Shown piece after piece: positions 52,851-60,756 of a stretch of DNA of 62,473 bases (positions are counted from its first letter, which is position 1; each line of letters opens with the position of its first letter). Under the pieces are notes generated by a model. It did not search any database and was not told the DNA's origin. It saw nothing but the letters and a program-made list of their open reading frames with translations. The stretch is from assembly GCA_004102785.1 (NCBI GenBank), contig SCEJ01000013.1, forward strand, positions 1 to 62,473, written 5' to 3'. The translations under genes and the position numbers were made by a program. The stretch comes from Muribaculaceae bacterium Isolate-013 (NCI) (GTDB taxonomy: Bacteria > Bacteroidota > Bacteroidia > Bacteroidales > Muribaculaceae).

Positions 52851-52938
52851 TGGGACGGGTAGGACCGGTAGGACTTGTAGGAGCAGTGGGAGCCTCCCAC
52901 CAGTCCTACAAGTCCCACAAGTCCCACTGGTCCTACTA
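52851..52938. repeat. 9-bp tandem repeat hairpin, copy 3
   Basis: GTGGGACGGGTAGGACCGGT then AGGACTTGTAGGA; loop GCAGTGGGAGCCTCC; right arm CAGTCCTACAAGTCCCACAA then GTCCCACTGGTCCTAC. It sits exactly between the convergent stops of dgt (52835) and the lipoprotein gene (52947). The loop differs from copies 1 and 2. Confidence 0.85.
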
Positions 52939-52946
52939 TCCCTTTG

Positions 52947-53723
52947 TTATTTCGCGGGGTAATACTCTATTGTGCGGGTCTCGATGGTATATTCGGGTAT
53001 TGCTCCGGTTGAGGGAGTCTCGTTGCCGGAATCATCCACGATGGATGTCTGACGGCGCGTGGTGGTGCGCACTGTCCAGTTGCCGTTGTCATCGAATGCG
53101 GGATATGTGTAGGTCTCGTCGCTCTTGTATTCCTCGCCCATATCGCTGGAAACCTGTTTTGCCGAGGTGCGGAGGCCTTTGTCATCGAAGTTGTAGCGGT
53201 GTTCTACGGCCCATTCGCAGCCCGTGAAATACTCGGATGTGATGCGTCCCTGGTCGTCCCATTCCCAGGTGACGTTGCGGCTCATCTCGCTGTAATCGTC
53301 GTAAGCGTACTCGAATTTCACAATGTGCCCTTTATCGTCGAAGGTGAGGCGCACAGGGAGGGCGGCCTCCTCGTTGGCGAGGATGTTGCGTGCCACCCCG
53401 ATGGAATCGGCCTGGTAGTCCACCTGATAGCTCAGTAATGGTTTCTCCTCGAATGCTTCGGTGTATGTTTTCAGGCGCCCCTCTTCGTCGAATGTGTAGG
53501 TTACGGAGCTGTTGTAGAAGTCATTTTCGGCGGCTACGATGGAGTCGCCCTTGAGTTCGGCCGAGGAGGTGGTGACATTGATTGATTTCACATGGCCGTG
53601 TGCGTCGGCGAAAGTGAGTCCGGGGGTGGTGAAGCTGCCGGTTTCGGCGCTTTCGTTTGAGCCGGAGCATGCTGTCAGAATCATCGCGGCAGCAGCGGCG
53701 CCCATAAGATAGGTTTTCATCAT
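52947..53723 (-). CDS. Lipoprotein with YD-like repeats
   Basis: A 258-residue lipoprotein (lipobox LTAC, Cys about 19). The mature part has several imperfect repeats of the RHS/YD type, FDEEGRLKTYTEAF, FDDKGHIVKFEYAYDD, WDDQGRITSEYFTG, FDDKGLRTSAKQV and FDDNGNWTVRTTTRR. These short repeats form beta strands and are common in Bacteroidales lipoproteins. It ends with EYTIETRTIEYYPAK. Function unknown. It is followed by repeat copy 3. Confidence 0.75.
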   Translation of the reverse strand: MMKTYLMGAAAAAMILTACSGSNESAETGSFTTPGLTFADAHGHVKSINVTTSSAELKGDSIVAAENDFYNSSVTYTFDEEGRLKTYTEAFEEKPLLSYQVDYQADSIGVARNILANEEAALPVRLTFDDKGHIVKFEYAYDDYSEMSRNVTWEWDDQGRITSEYFTGCEWAVEHRYNFDDKGLRTSAKQVSSDMGEEYKSDETYTYPAFDDNGNWTVRTTTRRQTSIVDDSGNETPSTGAIPEYTIETRTIEYYPAK

Positions 53724-53756
53724 TTAGGTAAAGGTTAAAGTATTTGATAATTGACA

Positions 53757-53797
53757 CAGCCCCTGCTGTCACGCTTTGCAGGTGATGGCAGGGGCTG
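53757..53797. terminator. Hairpin terminator after pnp
   Basis: CAGCCCCTGCTGTCAC (53757-53772) pairs with GTGATGGCAGGGGCTG (53782-53797) with two mismatches. It lies 37 bases past the pnp stop. There is little T-run on the minus strand. Confidence 0.6.
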
Positions 53798-53833
53798 CGG
53801 TTATAGTGTTGTCAGAGTTGACGCGGTTTGATG

Positions 53834-56095
53834 TCAGTCGCGGCGGGGACCACGGTCGCGGCGGGGACCGCGGTCGCCGTCACGGCGAGGCCCACGGTCA
53901 CCTCTCTCACCCCTCTCCCCTCTCTCGGGGCGCTCACCTCTGGGGCGGCGCGGACGCTCGGCCGGCTCCACCCATCCTTCGGGTTTGGGCTGGAGGGCGC
54001 GGAGGCTCAGGCGGTATTTGCCTGTCTTGGGGTCGATTTCGATGAGTTTGACAGTGAGTTCGTCACCCTCCTTGATGCCCGACGATTCCATGTCGGCCAC
54101 ACGCTCCCAGGAGATTTCCGAGATGTGGAGCAGACCGTCGCGGTTGGGCATGAATTCAACGAAAGCGCCGAAATCCTGGATGGTCTTCACCTTGCCGGTG
54201 TATACCTTGTCGACTTCGGGAAGCTCTACGATGCGGTTGATAAGCTCCAGAGCCTTGTCGATGGAAGCCTTGTTGGCGGCGGCAACTTCGATGTGGCCCC
54301 CTTCGGGGATTTCGTCGATGCTGACGGTGGCGCCGGATTCCTCCTGGATGCCCTGGATAACTTTTCCGCCCGGGCCGATAACGGCGCCGATAAGCTCTTT
54401 GGGGATGAGCATGGTGACGATGCGGGGCACGTGGGGCTTGTAGTCCTCGCGGGGAGCGGCGATGGTCTCCTCGATTTTCTCAAGGATGTGGAGGCGGCCG
54501 TCGCGGGCCTGGTTGAGGGCGCGCTCGAGGATTTCGTAGCTCAGGCCGTCGCACTTGATGTCCATCTGTGTGGCGGTGATACCTTTGCGGGTACCGGTAA
54601 CCTTGAAGTCCATGTCGCCCAGGTGGTCCTCATCGCCGAGAATATCGGAGAGGATGGCGTATTTGGGCGAGTTGTCGTCGTGGATCAGACCCATGGCGAT
54701 ACCGGTCACGGGGCGCTTTATCTGCACGCCGGCGTCCATAAGGGCCAGGGTGCCGGCGCATACGGTGGCCATCGACGAGGAGCCGTTGCTCTCGAGGATA
54801 TCCGAAACCACGCGGCACACGTAGGGGAAGTTGTCGGGGAACATACGCTTGAGGGCGCGGTGGGCCAGGTTGCCGTGGCCGATTTCGCGGCGCCCTACAC
54901 CGCGCTGTGCCTTGGCCTCGCCGGTGGAGAAGGGGGGGAAGTTATAGTGCAGCAGGAAGCGCTCGCGGCCCTGGTTGAGCACGTCGTCGAGAATCTTCTC
55001 GTCGAGCTTGGTGCCGAGGGTCACGGTGGCGAGGCTCTGTGTCTCGCCGCGGGTGAACACTGCCGAGCCGTGGGGGCCGGGCACGTAGTCTACCTCGCAC
55101 CAGATGGGGCGGATTTCGGTGGTCTTGCGGCCGTCAAGACGCATACCCTCGTCGAGGATGCAGCGGCGCACGGCGTCGCGCTCCACGTCGTGGTAGTAGC
55201 GCTTCACAAGGGGTGTCTTCTCGTCGCGTTCCTCTTCGGGGAGGGCGGCGATGTATTCCTCGCAGATGGCGTCAAAGGCCTGCTGGCGCCAGTGCTTGTC
55301 GGCGTTGCCGGCCTTGGCTACTGCGTAGGCTTTTTCGTAGCACTTCTCGCGTACGTCGGCGCGGAGGGCTTCGTCGTTTACTTCGTGGCAGTATTCGCGC
55401 TTTACGGTGGCGCCGGCCATCTCGGCCAGCTCTTCCTGCGCCTTGCACTGCACCTTGATGGCGTCGTGGGCCACTTTGAGGGCTTCCAGAAGGTCGGCTT
55501 CCGAAACTTCGTCCATCTCGCCTTCCACCATCATGATGTTGTCGTATGTGGCGCCTACCATCAGCTCCATGTCGGCGCGCTCAAGCTGCTCGAAGGTGGG
55601 GTCGATGACGAACTGGCCGTCAACGCGGGCCACACGCACTTCGGAGATGGGGCCGTGGAAGGGGATGTCGCTCACGGCGATGGCGGCTGAGGCTGCAAGG
55701 CCGGCAAGAGCGTCGGGCATATCGTTGCCGTCGGCAGAGAACATGATTATCTGCACGAATGTGTCGGCATGGTAATTGTCGGGGAAGAGGGGGCGGAGCA
55801 CGCGGTCAACAAGGCGTGAGGTCAGCACTTCGTAGTCGGAGGCGCGGCCTTCGCGCTTGAGGAAACCGCCGGGAAAACGGCCCGCCGAAGAGAATTTCTC
55901 TTTGTAATCGACCTGCAGGGGCATGAAATCAACGCCTTCGCCGGCTTCCTTGGCCGAAACAACTGTGGCCAGGAGCATGGTGTTGCCCATGCGGAGCTCC
56001 ACTGCGCCGTCGGCCTGCTTGGCCAGTTTACCCGTTTCGAGGGTGATGGTGCGCCCGTCGGGAAGCTCGATGGTCTTCTTGATAGGGTTAAGCAT
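53834..56095 (-). CDS. pnp: Polyribonucleotide nucleotidyltransferase (PNPase)
   Basis: A 753-residue 3'-5' exoribonuclease. Two RNase PH domains ([20 protein letters not shown] and [16 protein letters not shown]), a KH domain ([20 protein letters not shown]) and an S1 domain ([32 protein letters not shown]) are complete. After the S1 domain comes a tail of about 40 residues made of Arg, Gly, Asp and Glu repeats ([18 protein letters not shown]), probably an RNA- or protein-binding extension. It has its own promoter at 56164-56133. Confidence 0.97.
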   Translation of the reverse strand: MLNPIKKTIELPDGRTITLETGKLAKQADGAVELRMGNTMLLATVVSAKEAGEGVDFMPLQVDYKEKFSSAGRFPGGFLKREGRASDYEVLTSRLVDRVLRPLFPDNYHADTFVQIIMFSADGNDMPDALAGLAASAAIAVSDIPFHGPISEVRVARVDGQFVIDPTFEQLERADMELMVGATYDNIMMVEGEMDEVSEADLLEALKVAHDAIKVQCKAQEELAEMAGATVKREYCHEVNDEALRADVREKCYEKAYAVAKAGNADKHWRQQAFDAICEEYIAALPEEERDEKTPLVKRYYHDVERDAVRRCILDEGMRLDGRKTTEIRPIWCEVDYVPGPHGSAVFTRGETQSLATVTLGTKLDEKILDDVLNQGRERFLLHYNFPPFSTGEAKAQRGVGRREIGHGNLAHRALKRMFPDNFPYVCRVVSDILESNGSSSMATVCAGTLALMDAGVQIKRPVTGIAMGLIHDDNSPKYAILSDILGDEDHLGDMDFKVTGTRKGITATQMDIKCDGLSYEILERALNQARDGRLHILEKIEETIAAPREDYKPHVPRIVTMLIPKELIGAVIGPGGKVIQGIQEESGATVSIDEIPEGGHIEVAAANKASIDKALELINRIVELPEVDKVYTGKVKTIQDFGAFVEFMPNRDGLLHISEISWERVADMESSGIKEGDELTVKLIEIDPKTGKYRLSLRALQPKPEGWVEPAERPRRPRGERPERGERGERGDRGPRRDGDRGPRRDRGPRRD

Positions 56096-56132
56096 TCTGA
56101 GTATTAATGTGTTTAAACGTCTTAAATTCGCG

Positions 56133-56164
56133 CAAAGATACGAATTTCCCCCCGAACTTCCAAA
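56133..56164 (-). promoter_or_regulatory. Promoter for pnp
   Basis: On the minus strand TTTG (56164-56161), 20 bases, TATCTTTG (56140-56133): an exact match. The leader to the ATG at 56095 is about 30 bases. Confidence 0.75.
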
Positions 56165-56227
56165 AAAATAATCAGTTGCACTGCCGGCACCCCCGCATCA
56201 CACCCCGCTCGTCTCTCCCGCTCGCCG

Positions 56228-57106
56228 CTATTCCAGCGGGATGTGGTAGATCGGGCACCCTTCGCGGAAGGGGGCTATCGTGCCCTGCGGATAGGAGAAT
56301 ACCAGGTCGTCGCCGATGCGCGCCACGTAGTAGACGGGGAAGTTGTCGGCGGTGAGCGATACCGAGCTGTCGGGGTTGCGGTAGGTGCTCACGTCGTGGA
56401 GATACTGCTCGGGCGAGAGGTTGCGCGAGGCGGCTATTTCACTGACCAGGCGCCGGCGCATGGCCAGGCGTGCCGGTGCGTCGGGCAGCAGGGTATCGAA
56501 TGTCTGTCGTTTGCCGGTGGAGGTGTCGAATGAGAGATAGTAGGCGTCGACGTCGCACACGGCTCCGCCGCACGATTCCACATATGAGGAGTAGGTTATC
56601 AGCCCCTTTCCGTCGGTCCATGCCGGGCGCAGGTCCATGTTCATGAAGAATCCGTATTTCACCGATTCGCGCAACTGCGGCAGGATGGTGTCGGTGAACA
56701 CCATGCCGTAGTAGTCCATCTGGCGCTCCACGGCGCGGGCGGTGTTGTCGTGCGGGTCATAGTGCACGTCGCCGCCGCTCACAATGTCGTAGTTCTCGGA
56801 GATTATGCGCGAGAGGGAGATGTTGACCGGCGAGTCGCCGCGCAGGGCGAACACGCGCATCGAGATATACACGTCGTCGTGCTCGGTGGGGAATATCCTT
56901 GCTATCTCGAGCGATCTGACGCTGTCGGCTCCGAAAACGAACACGGTGTCGGCCGTGTAGCATGTGTCGACGGTCTCGGCCTGCTCGCCGAGGTCGCGGT
57001 CGTCGGCGAATGTCACCTCGCGGGCTTTTTTCCCGAAGCACGACACTGCCGCCGCGGCCAGGGCGGCCAGGGCAAGAGTGTGGAATAATCTTCGATAGGG
57101 GGTCAT
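56228..57106 (-). CDS. DUF3298-type lipoprotein
   Basis: A 292-residue lipoprotein with signal MTPYRRLFHTLALAALAAAAVSC (Cys at the end). The middle contains the pattern of DUF4163/DUF3298 proteins (RsiV-like): a segment with LITYSSYVESCGGAVCDVDAYYLSFDTSTGKRQTFDTLL and, near the end, NFPVYYVARIGDDLVFSYPQGTIAPF, which matches the family's 'F.l...GI.F.y..yeIap...G' signature. The ATG at 57106 is preferred to an upstream TTG. A perfect 15-bp inverted repeat ends 7 bases before the start. Confidence 0.75.
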   Translation of the reverse strand: MTPYRRLFHTLALAALAAAAVSCFGKKAREVTFADDRDLGEQAETVDTCYTADTVFVFGADSVRSLEIARIFPTEHDDVYISMRVFALRGDSPVNISLSRIISENYDIVSGGDVHYDPHDNTARAVERQMDYYGMVFTDTILPQLRESVKYGFFMNMDLRPAWTDGKGLITYSSYVESCGGAVCDVDAYYLSFDTSTGKRQTFDTLLPDAPARLAMRRRLVSEIAASRNLSPEQYLHDVSTYRNPDSSVSLTADNFPVYYVARIGDDLVFSYPQGTIAPFREGCPIYHIPLE

Positions 57107-57112
57107 ATGAAT

Positions 57113-57148
57113 GCGGCGTTTAAACAATTTCTGTTGTTTAAACGCCGC
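57113..57148. repeat. 15-bp inverted repeat just before the DUF3298 lipoprotein start
   Basis: GCGGCGTTTAAACAA (57113-57127) is the exact complement of 57134-57148 over a 6-base loop. It lies between the aroB stop and the lipoprotein ATG at 57106, in the mRNA leader. No T-run follows. It may end aroB transcripts or control translation of the lipoprotein. Confidence 0.7.
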
Positions 57149-57193
57149 GGGCGATTATAAGGTTGACTTTTCTGCGATGTTTTTCGGCAGGTG

Positions 57194-58252
57194 TCACAGC
57201 ACCATGTCGCGGTATATCTCGAGGGCGGCCCGTATGTTGGAGCGCGATGCCGGGCGGTTTATCTCCACCTGCCCCACGTTGCGGAGCAGGGTGAAGTTTA
57301 TTCTCCCGGCGGTGGTGTTCTTCTTGTCGTGGAGCATCAGCGCCACGAGGCGGTCGGTGTCGCGGCAGTCGAAGGCGAACCCTCCGTAGTTCTCCTTGAC
57401 GAAGGTCACATAGCGGTTGAGCCATTCGGTGGGGAAATCGAGCTCGAGGTGGGAGAGTATGAGGGCCGCCACCATGCCGAAGGCCACGGCATAGCCGTGC
57501 GAAAGGGGTGTGCCGCGCTCCATGGCCATCGACTCGAAGGCGTGGCCGAAGGTGTGGCCCAGGTTCAGGGCGTGGCGGCAGCCGCGGTCGCCGGGGTCGG
57601 CCTCCACGTAGTGCACCTTCACCCCCACGTTCTCTTTCAGCAGGTTGAGCAGCGGCTCTGGGGTGTAGCCGGTGATGTCGTAGGCCAGCAGCCGCGCTGT
57701 CATCTCCTGCGATGATATGAGGGCGTGCTTGAGCATCTCGGCATATCCGTCGAGTAGCTGCTGTGAGGTCAGGGTGTTGAAGAATGTGGTGGAGATGATT
57801 GTGAGGGCGGCGTCGCTGAAAAGTCCGATCTCGTTTTTGAGCCCGGCGAAGTTTATGCCGTTCTTCCCCCCTACCGAGGCGTCGACGGCGCCCAGCAGCG
57901 AGGTTGGCACATTGATGAAGTTCATGCCGCGCTTGAAGGTGGCGGCGGCGAAGGCGCCGATGTCGGTCACAACCCCTCCGCCGAGATTGATGAGCACCGA
58001 CGAGCGTGTGGCCCCCTTTTCGGTGAGTTCGCGCCATATTGCCGAGAGGGAGTCGAGGTTCTTGTGGTCGTCGCCTGCCGGTATCACAATGGCTTTCCCC
58101 TCCCCTACGGCCCTGGATATGCCCTGGAGGCGGGGCAGCACGAACGAGGCGGTGTTTGAGTCGGTGAGCACGAAAACTCCTGACGGGGCCAGGGTGTCGA
58201 CAGCCCGGTCGAGAGCCTGCTCCACATGGTTTGTAAAGAGAAGTTCTGCCAT
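57194..58252 (-). CDS. aroB: 3-dehydroquinate synthase
   Basis: A 352-residue NAD- and zinc-dependent enzyme, second step of the shikimate pathway. It shows IPAGDDHKNLDSLSAIW, INLGGGVVTDIGAFAAATFKRG, VPTSLLGAVDASVGGKNGIN and the zinc ligands in DGYAEMLKHALI and ALNLGHTFGHAFES. It is 33 bases after the HAD phosphatase gene and is the last gene of the long minus-strand operon. Confidence 0.96.
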   Translation of the reverse strand: MAELLFTNHVEQALDRAVDTLAPSGVFVLTDSNTASFVLPRLQGISRAVGEGKAIVIPAGDDHKNLDSLSAIWRELTEKGATRSSVLINLGGGVVTDIGAFAAATFKRGMNFINVPTSLLGAVDASVGGKNGINFAGLKNEIGLFSDAALTIISTTFFNTLTSQQLLDGYAEMLKHALISSQEMTARLLAYDITGYTPEPLLNLLKENVGVKVHYVEADPGDRGCRHALNLGHTFGHAFESMAMERGTPLSHGYAVAFGMVAALILSHLELDFPTEWLNRYVTFVKENYGGFAFDCRDTDRLVALMLHDKKNTTAGRINFTLLRNVGQVEINRPASRSNIRAALEIYRDMVL

Positions 58253-58285
58253 GTCGTTGGGTTGTTAGCGGGTTTTTATGCCATT

Positions 58286-59038
58286 TCAACGCCGTGGCGC
58301 GGCGCTTTGTTTAAGGAGCAGCGGCAGGGCGTCGGCAAAGGCTTCCATGGAGGGGAAAATGATGTCGGCGCCGGCTTTCTCCATCTCGGAGCGGGGTATG
58401 GGGCCTGTGGTCACGGCCACGGTGAAGGCACCGGCGTCGTGGCCCGATTTCACCCCCAGCGGGGCGTTCTCTATCACGATTGTAGAGGCGGGGGCGGTGC
58501 CGGCCATGGCCATGCCGCGCAGATATGGCTCGGGGTGTGGCTTGCAGCGTGTCACGTCGGCCGAGGTTATCCTCATCCCTTCCCCGAAAGCTCCGGGGAA
58601 GTCGGTGTCGAGCCGGTTGAGCAGCGACGACTGCCCCGACCCTGTGACAAGCACTCTTTTCATCCCGGCGTCCGCGAGAATCCGCAGCATCCTTGCGGCC
58701 CCGGGCATTGCCTCCGGACGCGGCAGGGAGTTGAAGTTGGCCGACTTTATGGCGTAGAGGTCGCGGCGCTCCTGTTCGGTGGCCTGGCGTCCGCGTTCGC
58801 GGAGCATGATGTTGTTGATGGTCTCGCCGCCGGTCATCCCTTCCACCAGGAAGAATTCCTCCTCGGTGCAGTGCATCCCCTGGCCGGTGACCATCATGTG
58901 CCAGGCGCGGGCATGGTTGCGCATGGAGTCGTAGAGGGTGCCGTCCATGTCGATCAGGGCGGCGGCGGGTGTGAAGGCCTCCGCTCCGGTGCGGGCCAGG
59001 TAGCGGCCGATGGCCTGTGTGATATATTCTGCTGTCAT
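58286..59038 (-). CDS. HAD-family phosphatase (beta-phosphoglucomutase-like)
   Basis: A 250-residue HAD hydrolase. Motif I is LIDMDGTLYDSM with the nucleophile Asp and acid/base Asp, motif II is VLVTGSGQS, motif III the lysine of RCKPHPEPYLRG, and motif IV IVIENAPLGVKSG (Glu for the usual Asp). The helical cap includes FLVEGMTGGETI. About 23 residues precede the core. It follows the Crp-type regulator by 19 bases. The substrate is unknown. Confidence 0.87.
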   Translation of the reverse strand: MTAEYITQAIGRYLARTGAEAFTPAAALIDMDGTLYDSMRNHARAWHMMVTGQGMHCTEEEFFLVEGMTGGETINNIMLRERGRQATEQERRDLYAIKSANFNSLPRPEAMPGAARMLRILADAGMKRVLVTGSGQSSLLNRLDTDFPGAFGEGMRITSADVTRCKPHPEPYLRGMAMAGTAPASTIVIENAPLGVKSGHDAGAFTVAVTTGPIPRSEMEKAGADIIFPSMEAFADALPLLLKQSAAPRR

Positions 59039-59057
59039 TTCACGGTGTCGTTTGTTA

Positions 59058-59642
59058 TCAGTATTTTCCGGCGCGTATGCGGTAGAGTGTCTCTTTTGTC
59101 ACTCCCAGGAATGAGGCTATCTGGGTGATTGTGGCGCGCTCGAGTATGCGCGGATACCGCTCCAGCACCCAGGAGTATTTCTCTTCCGACGAAAGGTTCT
59201 GCACCATGTTGAGCCGCTCCTCGAGCACGGCGTTGTAGCTCATCACGGCGGCGTTGAGGAAGAGCAGCGCCTGGTAGTTGTCGACGCTCCCCTTCCCTTT
59301 CAGGAAATCCTTGATGCGGAGGTGCGGCAGGTAGATGATTCGTGATTTCTCGAGAAACTGCACTGTCACCGTGTCGGGGCATTTCTGGAGTATGATGCTG
59401 GGCACGATGATGAAGCCGTTGTCGAAAATGAAGTCGATGGTGTGCTCTTTCCCTTTTATGATATAGAACATCCGGGCCGCCCCTTCGGCAAGGAAGAAGG
59501 CGAAGGTGGTGAGGTTGACGGTGCCGCGTATTGTCTCCCCTTTCTTCATTGTGCGCTCCACCATCATATCGCGCAGGGCGCTCTCCTCTTCGGGCCGGAG
59601 CGACACAAACTGCTTTATATGTTCGATCGGGTGCTTTATCAT
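59058..59642 (-). CDS. Crp/Fnr-family transcriptional regulator
   Basis: A 194-residue regulator with a cyclic-nucleotide-binding-like jelly roll (about 1-115, EGAARMFYIIKGKEHTIDFIFDNGFI) and a C-terminal helix-turn-helix (ATITQIASFLGVTKETLYRIR). The effector-binding residues of CRP are not recognisable, as is usual for this Bacteroidetes subgroup. Its ATG overlaps the stop of the upstream gene by four bases. It may control the operon it sits in. Confidence 0.88.
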   Translation of the reverse strand: MIKHPIEHIKQFVSLRPEEESALRDMMVERTMKKGETIRGTVNLTTFAFFLAEGAARMFYIIKGKEHTIDFIFDNGFIIVPSIILQKCPDTVTVQFLEKSRIIYLPHLRIKDFLKGKGSVDNYQALLFLNAAVMSYNAVLEERLNMVQNLSSEEKYSWVLERYPRILERATITQIASFLGVTKETLYRIRAGKY

Positions 59643-60115
59643 TGTTCGGCCACGGCTTTGGGTGAGCTGACTTTTATGGTGTAGGGTATGGCGGAAACCC
59701 GCGGGCGGGGGCCGCCGCTGAAGTAGGTGGTGTGCTGGGTGTCCCAGGCGGCGAAGTCGAGCCGGCGTGTCTCTCCGGCGGGGAGGTCGGTGTGCCGGCT
59801 TACGGTGCGGCTGTGGAGCTGGCGCCCTGCTGCGTCGTAATATGTGATGGTGAAGATTACGGTGCAGAGGCTGCGTGTGCCGCGGTTGGTCACGAAAAGT
59901 GTCTCTTTCGATGAGCGCAGTGTCTTCTCGTAGCCGCTGAATATCAGCAGCGAGTCAGCCGCGGCTCCCTGTATGGTGTCGGGCGCGGCGGTGTCTGCCC
60001 CGGCCGAGGGTGCGGGGCGAAGTGGGCGCACCGTGGTGCGCTGCCCTGCTGCGGCAGGTGCGGCCAGTGCCGCGGCCGTGGCTGTTGCGGTCAGTAGCTT
60101 CTTAAATGGAATCAT
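59639..60115 (-). CDS. Small exported protein of unknown function
   Basis: A 158-residue protein with a signal peptide (MIPFKKLLTATATAAALAAPAAA). The mature part is a beta-sandwich-like domain (LLIFSGYEKTLRSSKETLFV, TRSLCTVIFTITYYDAAGRQ, VSRHTDLPAGETRRLDFAAWD), similar in style to proteins that stabilise surface structures. I do not recognise the family. It overlaps the genes on both sides by four bases and so belongs to the DUF3078-Crp operon. Confidence 0.7.
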   Translation of the reverse strand: MIPFKKLLTATATAAALAAPAAAGQRTTVRPLRPAPSAGADTAAPDTIQGAAADSLLIFSGYEKTLRSSKETLFVTNRGTRSLCTVIFTITYYDAAGRQLHSRTVSRHTDLPAGETRRLDFAAWDTQHTTYFSGGPRPRVSAIPYTIKVSSPKAVAEQ

Positions 60116-60756
60116 AGATACACTGGTGTGACGGGCGGAGTGTCGGCCGACGGCGGCCAGAGGCGCAGCAGCCCGTCGAGCCCGTCGGGGGGCGCCGTCT
60201 CGCGCACTCCGGCACGGAATATATATGGCATCATGCGCCACAGCGAGATTTTTATGCCTGATGATGCCGGGGTGAAGGTGATGTGGTTGTCGTCGGCCAG
60301 GGTGAGCGTGAACCGCCGTGGGGTGTGCAGCTCGCGGCCGTCGGTGCGGGTGAAGATGCGGGCGTCCCATTTGCCGGGGGTTGCCGCCGGGGAGGCCCAC
60401 CCCATCACGGTGCCCGGTCGCATGCCGGGCCGCGGCGAGTCGACGATCACCATCAGCAGGCGCCGTGTGGCGGAGTACCCGTCGCTGTCGGCTGCGTCGC
60501 GCCACAGGCCGGGAGCATCGCCGCCGATGAGCGCCACGAGGGCGCCGTCGGCTGTGGCCTGCCATATCCCTTCGGCGCGGCCGGCCCGGCTCTCCCCTAT
60601 CGCTGCGCGCGCCGCATCGGCTGTCATGCCGTCGATTACCCACGAACGCCCGGGGCCGTCGCCCTCCGAGGCGAAGAGACGCCGCTGCCCCGGGGCGGGC
60701 ATTGCCGCCAGCAGCGCGATGAGTGCCGCCGCCATATGCCGCCACACCGCTGTCAT
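60112..60756 (-). CDS. Exported protein of unknown function
   Basis: A 214-residue protein; after a short N-terminus (MTAVWRH) comes a hydrophobic signal segment (MAAALIALLAAMPAPG). The mature part has AIGESRAGRAEGIWQATADG and RLLMVIVDSPRPGMRPGTVM, plausibly a lipocalin- or beta-rich domain. No family is recognised. The ATG at 60756 overlaps the DUF3078 stop by four bases; an internal ATG at 60735 is an alternative. Confidence 0.65.
   Translation of the reverse strand: MTAVWRHMAAALIALLAAMPAPGQRRLFASEGDGPGRSWVIDGMTADAARAAIGESRAGRAEGIWQATADGALVALIGGDAPGLWRDAADSDGYSATRRLLMVIVDSPRPGMRPGTVMGWASPAATPGKWDARIFTRTDGRELHTPRRFTLTLADDNHITFTPASSGIKISLWRMMPYIFRAGVRETAPPDGLDGLLRLWPPSADTPPVTPVYL

Noticed and set aside
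53828-55690. A 620-codon open frame antisense to pnp
   Set aside because: Same reason: a GC-rich antisense frame without family signatures.
57138-58289. A 383-codon frame overlapping aroB on the same strand
   Set aside because: It is an Arg/Pro-rich out-of-frame reading of aroB, which has all its catalytic motifs in the chosen frame.
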